Below, one piece after another: positions 1-7,684 of a DNA stretch of 28,162 nt. A program made the position numbers and the translations under genes. The first letter of the stretch is position 1, and every line of letters begins with the position of its first letter. Origin of the DNA: CAYFKJ01 sp964528595 (GTDB lineage Bacteria > Pseudomonadota > Alphaproteobacteria > UBA2966); NCBI GenBank assembly GCA_964528595.1, contig CAZGTM010000045.1, forward strand, positions 1 to 28,162, in the 5' to 3' direction. Below the pieces are notes generated by a model. It saw only the letters and a list, made by a program, of their open reading frames with translations, made no database searches and had not been told where the DNA came from.

Positions 1-2
1 CC

Positions 3-725
3 GCCGACAACGGTAAAGCCGTGAAAACCTTCCAGTTTCATGGCGATCAGGTCATGGAGCACGGCATGGTCCTAGTGGGCTTTGCCGATCCGTCGCTGGA
101 ATTGGTCATGGGAATACATCACGGCTCCATCCCGCTCGACGGTATGACATTCGAAGTCACTAAATCCGACGGCAATCACATCCTCGAACTGGACGGTGAA
201 CCCGCCTGGCCAACCCTTATGAGCAAAGTGGGTCTGCCGCCTGAATCGGATCCGGCGGGCGCCATGGGCATCGTCGGCTTGGGCGTAGAGCTTTCGCCCG
301 ACGACCAGAGCGCCTACGACAACCCGCAAATCCTCCGGGTACCGTTGGTGGTCAGCGACGACCACCAGACATTCCTCTGGCCGGTGCGTTGCGAAGAGGG
401 CACCAAAGTTGTGCTGATGCAGCGGGACGAGCAGCTGATCTTTGACGGGGTCGACCGCATGATCGACCGCATGGACAAGGAATTCGCCGGCCGCAAACCC
501 GTCGCCGTATTCCATGCCGACTGCATGGCGCGGGGGCGCCTGATGTTCGACCGGGTGCTGAAAGACGAAATCATCGCCAAAATGCAGTATCCCATCAGCG
601 GTGACGGTGAAGTCCCCTGGCTCGGGGTCTACGGCTACAGCGAATATGCACCGTTGCGGGGAAAAAACCGATTCCACAGCTACACCACCTCGATCTTTTC
701 CCTGGTCAGGAAAGAAGGCGCTTAG
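3..725 (+). CDS. FIST-domain signal-transduction protein, C-terminal part (5' end outside window)
   Basis: The reading frame is open to the left edge of the window, so this is the 3' part of a longer gene; the GTG at position 21 is probably internal. About 240 codons are visible. The family is known as FIST N plus FIST C sensor proteins, thought to bind small ligands such as amino acids. The visible part fits the end of FIST N and all of FIST C: an AVFHADCMARGR segment (a FIST C hallmark, with a Cys) and a WLGVYGYSEYAP segment followed by a YTTSIFSLV ending. There is no signal peptide in view, and a cytoplasmic location is expected. The stop lies 12 nt before the cyclase gene, so the two are almost certainly one operon. 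FIST genes often sit beside signalling-output genes, and this one likely feeds the cyclase. I am confident of the family; the ligand is unknown. Confidence 0.8.
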   Translation, partial: ADNGKAVKTFQFHGDQVMEHGMVLVGFADPSLELVMGIHHGSIPLDGMTFEVTKSDGNHILELDGEPAWPTLMSKVGLPPESDPAGAMGIVGLGVELSPDDQSAYDNPQILRVPLVVSDDHQTFLWPVRCEEGTKVVLMQRDEQLIFDGVDRMIDRMDKEFAGRKPVAVFHADCMARGRLMFDRVLKDEIIAKMQYPISGDGEVPWLGVYGYSEYAPLRGKNRFHSYTTSIFSLVRKEGA

Positions 726-737
726 TTCGCGCGCGTC

Positions 738-2243
738 ATGTCGCAGGTGGAGGATCGACGAAGTTACGAAGAACTGCTGGCGATCTGCGAACGGCTGGAG
801 GCGGAGAGCGGTCATCATCTCCTCGTCCAGCAAAACCTGATCGGCACCAAGGATCGCGTCGACCGCGAACTCATGCGGTTCAAGGCGATCCAGGACTACA
901 TCACCGGTGCCTTGGAGGCCTCAACCGCCGCAGAATTCCATACCCTGACCCTGGAATCGATTATCGAAGCCTTCGAATTCGAGGTGGCCCTCGTCCTGCG
1001 CACCACGGCCGAGGAAAGGCAGCTGGTGGCGGCCGCCGAGTTCGGCTTCGACGATCCGCCGGGACTGCTGCCGTTCTCGCTCGACTGGATCGACCTGGAG
1101 GACAGCCGCATCGTCGACGCCGCCGACCCGCTGCTCGACAACTGGCGGGAGCTGAAACTGGCCCAGGCAATCGTCTGTCCGGTGAGCGACAAATCCGGCG
1201 GTTTCAGCGGCGCCATCCTGGCCGGCATCACGCTGGAAAGCGCCGACTTCTTCGAACCCATTACGGACGAGCACAAATCCGCCTTCACCGTGATGGTGCG
1301 CCAGGCCAGCGCACTCTGGACCAACCGCGAACTCAACGAAGAGATCAAATCCCACAATGAGAAGCTGGTCGATCTCACCGGTTCGTACAGCCGTTTCGTG
1401 CCCTTCCAGTTCCTCGAACTGCTGAACCGCGAGAGCATTGAGGAAATCGGCGCCGGAGACGCCGCCGGTTTGGAGATGAACGTTCTTTTTGCCGACATCC
1501 GCGGCTTCACGACGATGTCCGAACAGCTTGGCCCCCAAGGCGCCTTCGCCATGCTGAACGAGTTTCTCAGCGCCGTCGAACCGGCCATCGAAACCGAAAA
1601 CGGGTTCGTCAACCAGTACCAGGGCGACGCCATCATGGCGCTGTTTTCGGGCGAGGCCGATGCGGCGCTGCGTTGCGCCGTCGCCATGATCAAGGAAACC
1701 CAGGTCCTCAACGTCCGGCGTAAAAGCCGCAACGAGGACGAGATCCGTTTCGGCCTCGGTATTTCCAGCGGCCCCCTGATGCTCGGCGCGATCGGCGGCG
1801 GCCAGCGCCTGGAATCGAACGTGGTGGGCGACACCGCGAACCTGTCGGCCCGTATCGAAAGCCTGACCAAGCTGTTCGGCTCGCAGATCCTGTTCACCAA
1901 CCACACCAAGGAACGCCTGCAGGACCCGGCCAAGTTCGAGATCCGCGAACTCGACCGCGTGATCGTGGTGGGCCGGGAAACAGCGGTGACGGTATATGAA
2001 CTGATGGACGTCGATGCGCCGGAGTTGAAGGCGCAAAAGCAGCAGATCCAGGCCCAGTTCGAAAAGGGGCTGGAGCACTACCGCGCCGGCGAATTCCTGC
2101 CCGCCTGCAAACGCTTTGAAGCCTGCGTGGCCCTTGCCCCAGACGACCGGGCGGCGGCTCTTTACATCGAACGCTGCCGCGCCCTGGCGGCCAATCCACC
2201 GGAAGACGGCTGGGACGGCCTCACGGTTCTGGGGCAGAAGTAG
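738..2243 (+). CDS. GAF-like domain / class III nucleotide cyclase / TPR protein
   Basis: 501 aa, soluble. The order is a short N-terminal coiled region (1-50), a GAF-like sensor (about 50-200), a linker helix, a class III cyclase catalytic domain (about 245-430) and a C-terminal TPR-type helix pair (about 440-485). The catalytic domain has both metal Asp residues (D253 in LFADIRGFTT and D297 in QGDAIMALF) and the transition-state Asn/Arg pair (N368, R372 in ANLSAR). The residues that choose the base differ from the textbook adenylate cyclase Lys/Asp: by alignment to the mycobacterial enzyme Rv1625c they are Q293 and N361. It should make cAMP or another cyclic nucleotide, but the base cannot be assigned from sequence. 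It follows the FIST gene by 12 nt and probably forms a sensor/output pair with it. Its stop is 2 nt from that of the convergent FucU-like gene. Confidence 0.88.
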   Translation: MSQVEDRRSYEELLAICERLEAESGHHLLVQQNLIGTKDRVDRELMRFKAIQDYITGALEASTAAEFHTLTLESIIEAFEFEVALVLRTTAEERQLVAAAEFGFDDPPGLLPFSLDWIDLEDSRIVDAADPLLDNWRELKLAQAIVCPVSDKSGGFSGAILAGITLESADFFEPITDEHKSAFTVMVRQASALWTNRELNEEIKSHNEKLVDLTGSYSRFVPFQFLELLNRESIEEIGAGDAAGLEMNVLFADIRGFTTMSEQLGPQGAFAMLNEFLSAVEPAIETENGFVNQYQGDAIMALFSGEADAALRCAVAMIKETQVLNVRRKSRNEDEIRFGLGISSGPLMLGAIGGGQRLESNVVGDTANLSARIESLTKLFGSQILFTNHTKERLQDPAKFEIRELDRVIVVGRETAVTVYELMDVDAPELKAQKQQIQAQFEKGLEHYRAGEFLPACKRFEACVALAPDDRAAALYIERCRALAANPPEDGWDGLTVLGQK

Positions 2244-2245
2244 GA

Positions 2246-2680
2246 CTAATCAGGCCAGATAATGCCCTTCTTGAGGATGACGTTGCCGTAGTGGCGCACC
2301 TCGCCGGTGGCGACGACGGCGAAGGCGTCCTTGACGCGTTCGTAAAAGGCATGCCGTTCGATCTTGCCCAGCGTCACGTCCTTGACCTCAAGACGGTCGA
2401 TGATGTTCTGAAACTCGTTGCAGATTTCGGGTACGCCGTCGGGATCGTCGACCACCTCCATGCGGAAGGCCGGACAGTCGACAAACTCGTCCAGCGGCAG
2501 CAACGAAAGCACCGCCGCCAGCACATCGGTGGCGGCGCGGCCATCGATCCGCACCAGCCTCTGGGCGTTGGAAACGGCGGGATAATTGGCATCGACGATG
2601 GCAATTTCGTCGCCATGTCCCATGCCCCGCAAAACGTGGAGAAGATCCGGGCTGAGCAGCGGATCGAGATTCTTGAGCAT
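2246..2680 (-). CDS. fucU: FucU/RbsD-family sugar mutarotase
   Basis: 144 aa, close to the usual 140 aa of FucU. The family interconverts sugar anomers or pyranose and furanose forms (L-fucose mutarotase, D-ribose pyranase), so that uptake or catabolic enzymes receive the right form. The N-terminus matches the family well: LLSPDLLHVLRGMGHGDEI, with the conserved His-Gly-Asp, followed by VDANYPA. The C-terminal region holds the expected VVATGEVRHYGNVILKKG strand. It is a single gene on the minus strand, convergent with the cyclase and divergent from merF. Its promoter region carries a 17-bp AT-rich palindrome 33 nt before the start, also found before the sugar operon at 7685, so this mutarotase probably serves that pathway. 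The actual sugar is not known. Confidence 0.85.
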   Translation of the reverse strand: MLKNLDPLLSPDLLHVLRGMGHGDEIAIVDANYPAVSNAQRLVRIDGRAATDVLAAVLSLLPLDEFVDCPAFRMEVVDDPDGVPEICNEFQNIIDRLEVKDVTLGKIERHAFYERVKDAFAVVATGEVRHYGNVILKKGIIWPD

Positions 2681-2713
2681 GGCCGGGTCCTCACAATTCG
2701 CCAGACATCGGTT

Positions 2714-2730
2714 AATAAATAGTATTTATT
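2714..2730. promoter_or_regulatory. Operator-like palindrome upstream of the FucU gene (copy 1)
   Basis: The sequence is AATAAATAGTATTTATT: two perfect 8-bp arms around one central base. It starts 33 nt before the FucU start codon. On the minus strand a TTGAAT -35-like hexamer lies just before it and a TATTTA -10-like hexamer lies inside it, so a bound protein would block the promoter. A second copy, differing only in the central base, lies at 7605-7621. Such an AT-rich perfect palindrome is unlikely by chance in GC-rich DNA. It may also affect the divergent merF gene. The binding protein is not encoded in this window. Confidence 0.75.
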
Positions 2731-2829
2731 CTAATTCAAAATCAAGCACAATCGGGTTACCCGCCGCCGGGCATCACCTATTCGTTAATTGAAAAATGCG
2801 CCGCAATCGGAATTATGGACTCCGGGATC

Positions 2830-3060
2830 ATGAAAAACGACACACTACTGAAAACAGGTCTAATCGGCGGGGCGATTGCGGGAATATGCTGCTTCACGCC
2901 GGCGCTGGTCGTGGCCTTGGCGGCGCTCGGCATGTCGGCGGCCCTGGCCTGGCTGGATTTCGTTCTCCTGCCGGCCCTGGCCATTTCCGTTGCCGTCGTT
3001 ATTGTTGCGCTGGTCCGCATGCGGGCCAACAAGCCGGCGGCCCGAGGCAGCCGGTCGTGA
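2830..3060 (+). CDS. merF: MerF-type mercury(II) transport protein
   Basis: 76 aa inner-membrane protein. MerF moves Hg(II) across the cytoplasmic membrane and passes it on through vicinal cysteines. Two hydrophobic segments are visible (about residues 7-30 and 36-57). The first carries the diagnostic ICCFTP pair, and the family signature LDFVLLPALAI opens the second. I chose the ATG at 2830 because MKNDTLLK aligns with the usual MerF start; the in-frame ATG at 2815 would add MDSGI. The next gene starts within the stop codon (GTGA), so translation is coupled. No merR, merP, merT or merA is visible. A small CGGGT-T-ACCCG dyad at 2753-2763 lies in the upstream region and has no known role. Confidence 0.85.
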   Translation: MKNDTLLKTGLIGGAIAGICCFTPALVVALAALGMSAALAWLDFVLLPALAISVAVVIVALVRMRANKPAARGSRS

Positions 3061-3299
3061 CATCGACAAGCGACACTTCTCCCTCGGATCCGGTTGTCAT
3101 TCCGGATTCCATCATCACCTGCCCTGAATGCGGGCATGAGCAAAACGAAACCATGCCAACCGATGCCTGTCAGTTCTTCTATGACTGCAAGGGATGTGGC
3201 GTACTGCTTAAGCCGCTGTCGGGCGATTGCTGTGTTTTTTGCTCCTACGGCACGGTGCCCTGCCCGCCCGTCCAGATCGACGGCAAAGGTTGTTGCTGA
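3057..3299 (+). CDS. Small GDCCVxC-motif cysteine-rich protein
   Basis: 80 aa, GTG start that overlaps the merF stop by 4 nt. It matches the small family named after its motif: GDCCVFCSYGTVPCPP is near the C-terminus, preceded by a CPECGH knuckle (about residue 21) and a FFYDCKGCG segment. The protein ends in GKGCC. It therefore has three or four cysteine pairs and is likely to bind a soft metal. Members of this family are often found beside mer or other metal genes, and some encode selenocysteine; here all positions are ordinary Cys codons. Its function is not established. Coupling to merF points to mercury or another thiophilic metal. A longer open frame begins upstream at 2796, but it overlaps merF in another frame and is not real. 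Confidence 0.8.
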   Translation: MTSTSDTSPSDPVVIPDSIITCPECGHEQNETMPTDACQFFYDCKGCGVLLKPLSGDCCVFCSYGTVPCPPVQIDGKGCC

Positions 3300-3412
3300 C
3301 GACCATCAAAAAGTCCGGCTAACCGCCTCCGTCAGCCTTGCCCCCACTCCAACGCCTGACCTATCCTCATTGCCGTACAATGGAGCCGAATTGGTACGGG
3401 AGTGACAACAAA

Positions 3413-3841
3413 ATGGCGACGGGCATAAACCGAGAGGGCGGTTGCTTGTGCGGCGCCGTCCGCTACCGGGTGACCGAAGACGTATACGCCTATGGCACAT
3501 GCCATTGCGACATGTGCCGGCGCTGGACCGGCGGGCCCTTGTTCGCAACCGAGGTCGGCCTTGGGGTCGAGTTCGAAGGCGAGGAAAACATCGGCACCTT
3601 TCGCTCATCCGAGTGGGCGGAGCGCGGTTTCTGTAAAATCTGCGGCTCGTGTCTCTTCTATAAGATCATCCCGAACGGCCACTACATGATGGCGGTCGGC
3701 GGGTTTGACGATCAGACGGACATGAAGATGACCGGGCAGGTGTTCATCGACGAAAAGCCGGACGGCTACGCCTTCGTCAACGAAACCAAAAACATGACAG
3801 GCGCCGAGGTCATGGCGATGTATATGCCGGACAGCGACTGA
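3413..3841 (+). CDS. GFA/CENP-V-domain zinc protein
   Basis: 142 aa. It contains the zinc-binding core of the glutathione-dependent formaldehyde-activating (GFA) family: GGCLCGAVRY near the start, CHCDMCRRWTGGP in the middle and CKICGSCLFY further on. These cysteines bind two zinc ions in known members. Most proteins with this fold are not formaldehyde enzymes and have unknown substrates, often small thiol adducts. I chose the ATG at 3413 because ACGGGAGTG is a good ribosome site just before it; a longer frame to 3338 has no such support. A TACAAT -10-like hexamer at 3376-3381 could start this operon. The stop lies 2 nt before the acyl-CoA synthetase gene, so it is the first gene of a four-gene unit. 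Confidence 0.8.
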   Translation: MATGINREGGCLCGAVRYRVTEDVYAYGTCHCDMCRRWTGGPLFATEVGLGVEFEGEENIGTFRSSEWAERGFCKICGSCLFYKIIPNGHYMMAVGGFDDQTDMKMTGQVFIDEKPDGYAFVNETKNMTGAEVMAMYMPDSD

Positions 3842-3843
3842 CA

Positions 3844-5355
3844 ATGGACATATCCAACTGGATCGACCGGCACGCCGATCTGACGGCGGACAAGACGGCC
3901 ATTGGATTTGAGGGCGGGGACATCACCTACGCCGAGCTGGCGGAGAAGGTTGCCCGGCTGGCCGAAATGTTGACCGGGCGTCTGGACGTCAACCGGGGCG
4001 ACCGGATTGGCTTCCTGGGCTTCAATTCGCCTGAATTCTTCGCCCTGCTGTTCGCCTGCGCCCGGCTCGGCGCCATCGCGGTGCCGCTGAACTGGCGGCT
4101 AGCGCCGCGCGAGCATCAACAGATGCTGGAGGATTTCACACCCAAGGCGTTGTTTGTCGAACCGGAGTACGTCGCTCACGTGGGCGAAATCGGTGGTGGC
4201 GTCGGCAGAGCCCGGCTGGTCGCCATGGGCGACCCACCCGACGGCTGGCTTTCCTTTCAAGCGCTGCTCGACGGGACCGCCGGCGGCATTTGGCAATCGC
4301 AGGGTGCCACCTACGATGATCCGGTCGTGATCTGCTACACCTCCGGCGCCACGGGCACGCCCAAGGGCGTCGTGCTGACGCAGAACGCCGTGTTCTATAA
4401 CGCCGTCAACAGCACCCACATGCACGAAATGACGAGCGAGGACCGGGTGTTGACCAACATCCCGACCTTTCATGTCGGCGGTCTCAACATACTCACGCTG
4501 CCCGCCTTGCATACCGGGGCCACGGTGATACTGCGCCGTCAGTTCGATCCCGGCGAAGCGATCGACGACCTGGTCAACGCTTCCGTCACGTTGACCGTTC
4601 TGGTGCCGGCCCAGATCGCCGCCATGATCGGCCATCCCAATTGGGCGGCGGCGGATTTCTCCAGCGTACGGATGATCGATACCGGCTCCACCTTCGTGCC
4701 CTCGAAACTGATCACCGCGTTCCACGAAAAATACGTGCCCGTCGGCAATATCTACGGCTCCACCGAAACCGCGCCCATTGCCACCGTATTGACGCGCAAC
4801 GATACCAGCCGGCTAGGTTCGGTCGGCAAATCCGCTCTGCACTGCGAGATCCGCATCGTCGACGACGGCGGAAACGATGTTCCGGCAGGCACGCCGGGCG
4901 AGATTCTGGTGCGCGGGCCCAACGTCATGCAGGGTTACTGGAACAAACCCGAGGTTACCGCCGAGGTTTTGCGCGACGGCTGGTATCATTCCGCCGACGT
5001 CGCTCATTTCGACCAGGACGGCTTCCTGTTCATCGACGACCGCAAGAAGGACATGATTATTTCAGGCGCGGAAAACATTTACCCGGCGGAATTGGAAAAC
5101 ATCCTGGCCGACTGCCCAGACCTGGCCGAAGCCGCCGTGGTGGGCCGCCCGGATGAGAAATGGGGCGAGGTTCCGGTCGCCGTCGCGGTCCGGCGGGAGG
5201 GTTGCGATATCGACTGCGAGGCTGTCGTCGCCCTGTTTGACGGCGCGCTGGCGCGCTACAAACATCCCAAGGACGTCATTTTTGTCGACGCCTTGCCGCG
5301 CAACGCCATGGGAAAAGTCCTCAAGGATGAATTGCGTCAAATGGTAAAAGGGTAA
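3844..5355 (+). CDS. Acyl-CoA synthetase (AMP-forming, ANL superfamily)
   Basis: 503 aa, full length. It activates a carboxylic acid to its acyl-CoA with ATP. All core motifs are present: P-loop TSGATGTPKG at 166-175, aromatic/acyl-pocket segment YGSTETAP, hinge and ribose-binding region with SADVAHFDQDGFLFI and DRKKDMIISGAENIYP, and the C-terminal catalytic Lys (about K491) in PRNAMGKVLKDEL. It resembles the medium- and long-chain fatty acid and aromatic acid ligases; the substrate cannot be read off. It follows the GFA gene by 2 nt and precedes the Fe-S gene by 4 nt. It is the only intact ligase of the operon, in contrast to the broken AMP-binding domain two genes downstream. Confidence 0.92.
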   Translation: MDISNWIDRHADLTADKTAIGFEGGDITYAELAEKVARLAEMLTGRLDVNRGDRIGFLGFNSPEFFALLFACARLGAIAVPLNWRLAPREHQQMLEDFTPKALFVEPEYVAHVGEIGGGVGRARLVAMGDPPDGWLSFQALLDGTAGGIWQSQGATYDDPVVICYTSGATGTPKGVVLTQNAVFYNAVNSTHMHEMTSEDRVLTNIPTFHVGGLNILTLPALHTGATVILRRQFDPGEAIDDLVNASVTLTVLVPAQIAAMIGHPNWAAADFSSVRMIDTGSTFVPSKLITAFHEKYVPVGNIYGSTETAPIATVLTRNDTSRLGSVGKSALHCEIRIVDDGGNDVPAGTPGEILVRGPNVMQGYWNKPEVTAEVLRDGWYHSADVAHFDQDGFLFIDDRKKDMIISGAENIYPAELENILADCPDLAEAAVVGRPDEKWGEVPVAVAVRREGCDIDCEAVVALFDGALARYKHPKDVIFVDALPRNAMGKVLKDELRQMVKG

Positions 5356-5359
5356 AACG

Positions 5360-6286
5360 ATGGATGCCGCGCCGGACACCGAACAACATGAGGTCAAGGA
5401 AACGCTGAGGGCCTATGCCATGACGCGGGGCGCGGCCGCTTTCGGTATCGCGGACGCCGAAGTGGTCGAGACCTATTCGCCCGAAGGCCACGGTCCCAGC
5501 ACGCTGCTGCCCAACGTCGCCTCCGTTATTTCCATCGGCGTCACCGGCCCGACCCAGGGCACCTGGCGGGCGCCGGCCAAGGTTATGACCTCGGTGGGCG
5601 CCAATGTCGGACGCATCTACCGCGTCGCCGTCGGCCTGTCGTTCCACATAGAGAGCCATTACGGCTTCCGTTCGATTTACTGCCCGCCGCATGTCGATCC
5701 TGAATTCGGCGCGCGGCTGCCGCTGCAAAGCCTCAAAGTGCACGCCGAACTGGCGGGCATCGGCGCGCGCTCGCTGGCCGGCGACATTTTGCTGCATCCC
5801 GATTTCGGCATGCTCTATTACGGCTCGATCTTTACCGAAATGCCGCTGCCGCCCGACACGCCCATGGCGGAGAACCCTTGCCCGGCGCCGAGCTGCGTCA
5901 AGATGTACAACGAGGTGGGCCAGACGCCGTGTCAGAAATTCTGCCCCGTGCAGTGCCTGAGCGCGGAGTTGGACGATAATGGCCAGGTGGAGGAAAGCAC
6001 GTTCGACATGTACCGCTGCGCCGAGATGTGCCAGCAGTACGAAAACATGCCGAGCATGATCGAAAGCGCCTTCGGGGCGTCGGAGCGGCTCGACCGCGAG
6101 GAATATCTATACGGCGCCGAAGCCCAATCGTTCTTCTACAAAGCCACCGCCGGCGTCGACACCAACGCCCAGTGCTTCGAATGCATGCGCGTCTGCCCCA
6201 TCGCGACGCAAGGCCCGATGGTCGATCCCATCCGCCGCGGCGAACTGGCCAAGGCCCGCGCGGCCGAGACAGAGGGAGAGGGCTGA
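5360..6286 (+). CDS. QueG/reductive-dehalogenase-like double [4Fe-4S] protein
   Basis: 308 aa, cytoplasmic. The C-terminal half has two clusters of cysteines typical of a bis-[4Fe-4S] ferredoxin-like domain: a first set in CPAPSC, then TPCQKFCPVQC (about 172-200), and a second set with MYRCAEMC and later CFECMRVCPIA (near 275). The N-terminal half resembles the flavin-reductase-like or cobalamin-contacting scaffold of epoxyqueuosine reductase and reductive dehalogenases, but no tRNA-modification context is present. There is no twin-arginine signal, which argues against a respiratory dehalogenase. It probably transfers electrons to an acyl-CoA or related substrate. It is embedded between two AMP-binding genes with gaps of 4 and 2 nt. 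The substrate is unknown. Confidence 0.7.
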   Translation: MDAAPDTEQHEVKETLRAYAMTRGAAAFGIADAEVVETYSPEGHGPSTLLPNVASVISIGVTGPTQGTWRAPAKVMTSVGANVGRIYRVAVGLSFHIESHYGFRSIYCPPHVDPEFGARLPLQSLKVHAELAGIGARSLAGDILLHPDFGMLYYGSIFTEMPLPPDTPMAENPCPAPSCVKMYNEVGQTPCQKFCPVQCLSAELDDNGQVEESTFDMYRCAEMCQQYENMPSMIESAFGASERLDREEYLYGAEAQSFFYKATAGVDTNAQCFECMRVCPIATQGPMVDPIRRGELAKARAAETEGEG

Positions 6287-6288
6287 CC

Positions 6289-7593
6289 ATGCCATATGCC
6301 GTCTCCGAACAGATGGTCGAGGCCTACGGCGATCTGATATTCGACCTCAGCCTCAACAAGCAGGTCAGGCGCGGCGATCCCATCCGGCTGCTGGATCATG
6401 ACGCCTGGGTGAAGGAGCGCGAGGCGACCGGTCTGAGCGATCCCGAAATTGCCGCCAAGACGGGGTTGGCCTGCGAGCAGGTAACCTTCATCCGCAATGT
6501 GGTCGAGCGCCGCCGCTTCCGGCTCGACCAATACCGCAAGCTCTTCCGCCTAGGCGGCGGGCTACGCTACCGCGAGGACCGCTACCAGGATCCGGAAGAG
6601 AAATTCGAGATGTCGGACGCCGCGGTGGCGCTGCGCCGGTCCATGCATTTCAACGCCCGCGAGGTCGCAAAGTACGTGCAAAACGGCTGGTGGACCGGCC
6701 AGACCGTCTGGGCCTGGTTCGAGGAAATGGCCGGTACGAACCCGGAGATGGCCGCCGACGGGCAGACCCTCAATTCTCTCGACGATCTCAGGAACGCCGC
6801 CACTGCCGCTTCAGCTTCGTTTGCGGCCAACGGAGTTCGTCCCGGCGACGTCGTTGCGGCCGTGCTGCCGGACGGTTTCGCGCGGTACGCCGCCTACCTC
6901 GGCAGCGCCAAGCTGGGTTGCGTTTTCCTGCCCCTGTCGGCCGATTTGGCCGGTCTGGAGCTTTCCGCCCTGCTCAGCCACGCCCGGGCCCGCGCCGTCA
7001 TCTGCGATGGCGATACCGGGGCGGCGTTGGCTGGCGAATTGGCCGGGCTGGCCGGCGAAAGTCCCGACCTCCATGCGGTGTTTACCTTGGGCCGGCCCCT
7101 ATCCGGCGCCGTTTCGCTTGATCTTCATGGCTCTCCCGCGCCGGAGACTCTAACGGCATACCAGCCTGCCGCGGCCGATCCGATTCTGCTGTTGCCGGCT
7201 TCCGGCGGCGAGGGCGTTCGGCTGGCGATCCACACGCACCAGACCTTTCTGAACGCACTGACCGCCGCAGCCGTCGGGATGCACCTGCCGCCGCTCCATG
7301 ACACGTCGGCCGCCGCAGCGGAAACCTTTCTGACGCTTTCCGCCGGCGCGGGTATATCGTCCCTGCCGGGTTTGGAAATGCGGGTCATGGGCGACGACGG
7401 AACCGAGGCCGCGGCCGGCGAAACAGGACCTTTCCAGGTTCGCGGACCGTCGCTGTTCGCCGGATACCTCGACAATCCCGACGCGGAAAAAGAAGCCTGG
7501 ACCGCCGATGGCTGGTTCCGCACGGGCAGCCAGGCGCCCCTTGAACGTAACGGTTCGGGGGTTGTCACCGCCATCGTCGACAAATCCGCTTGA
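6289..7593 (+). CDS. Unrecognised N-terminal domain fused to a decayed AMP-binding domain
   Basis: 434 aa, starting 2 nt after the Fe-S gene. Residues 1-155 are mostly helical, charged and contain a helix-turn-helix-like SDPEIAAKTGLACEQVTFIR stretch; I do not recognise this part. From residue 161 the sequence follows acyl-CoA synthetases (RPGDVVAAVLPDGFARYAAY, LGCVFLPL), but the ATP P-loop is reduced to PASGGEGVR at 303-311 without its Lys. The long core with the YGSTE motif is missing, the TGD motif has become RTGS, and the protein stops before the catalytic Lys domain. About 200 residues of a normal ligase are absent. The frame is still intact, so the protein is probably made, perhaps as a CoA or acyl-binding partner of the Fe-S protein, rather than being a fresh pseudogene. 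Ligase activity is very unlikely. Confidence 0.7.
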   Translation: MPYAVSEQMVEAYGDLIFDLSLNKQVRRGDPIRLLDHDAWVKEREATGLSDPEIAAKTGLACEQVTFIRNVVERRRFRLDQYRKLFRLGGGLRYREDRYQDPEEKFEMSDAAVALRRSMHFNAREVAKYVQNGWWTGQTVWAWFEEMAGTNPEMAADGQTLNSLDDLRNAATAASASFAANGVRPGDVVAAVLPDGFARYAAYLGSAKLGCVFLPLSADLAGLELSALLSHARARAVICDGDTGAALAGELAGLAGESPDLHAVFTLGRPLSGAVSLDLHGSPAPETLTAYQPAAADPILLLPASGGEGVRLAIHTHQTFLNALTAAAVGMHLPPLHDTSAAAAETFLTLSAGAGISSLPGLEMRVMGDDGTEAAAGETGPFQVRGPSLFAGYLDNPDAEKEAWTADGWFRTGSQAPLERNGSGVVTAIVDKSA

Positions 7594-7604
7594 AATCAAA
7601 CTAA

Positions 7605-7621
7605 AATAAATATTATTTATT
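7605..7621. promoter_or_regulatory. Operator-like palindrome upstream of the sugar operon (copy 2)
   Basis: The sequence is AATAAATATTATTTATT: 8-bp perfect arms around one base, identical to 2714-2730 except for the centre. It lies 63 nt before the start codon at 7685. A TTGAAA -35-like hexamer at 7590-7595 overlaps the end of the previous gene, and a TATTAT -10-like hexamer at 7611-7616 sits inside the palindrome, so the arrangement suits a repressor. It separates the sugar operon from the upstream acyl-CoA synthetase operon. Confidence 0.75.
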
Positions 7622-7684
7622 AGACGGAGTGATCAGACCCCCATCCTCCTGAACTGGCAACAACCGTGACGATGGGAATGGAAC

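Noticed and set aside
2796..3056. N-terminal extension of the GDCCVxC protein
   Set aside because: It lies out of frame over merF; the GTG at 3057, in the merF stop, is the better start.
6028..6288. N-terminal extension of the pseudo-ligase fusion
   Set aside because: It overlaps the Fe-S gene in another frame; the ATG at 6289 is 2 nt after that gene's stop, as elsewhere in the operon.
6289..7593. Calling this gene a pseudogene
   Set aside because: The AMP-binding part is decayed, but the frame is open over its full length, the N-terminal domain looks intact and spacing in the operon is kept, so a non-ligase protein is more likely.
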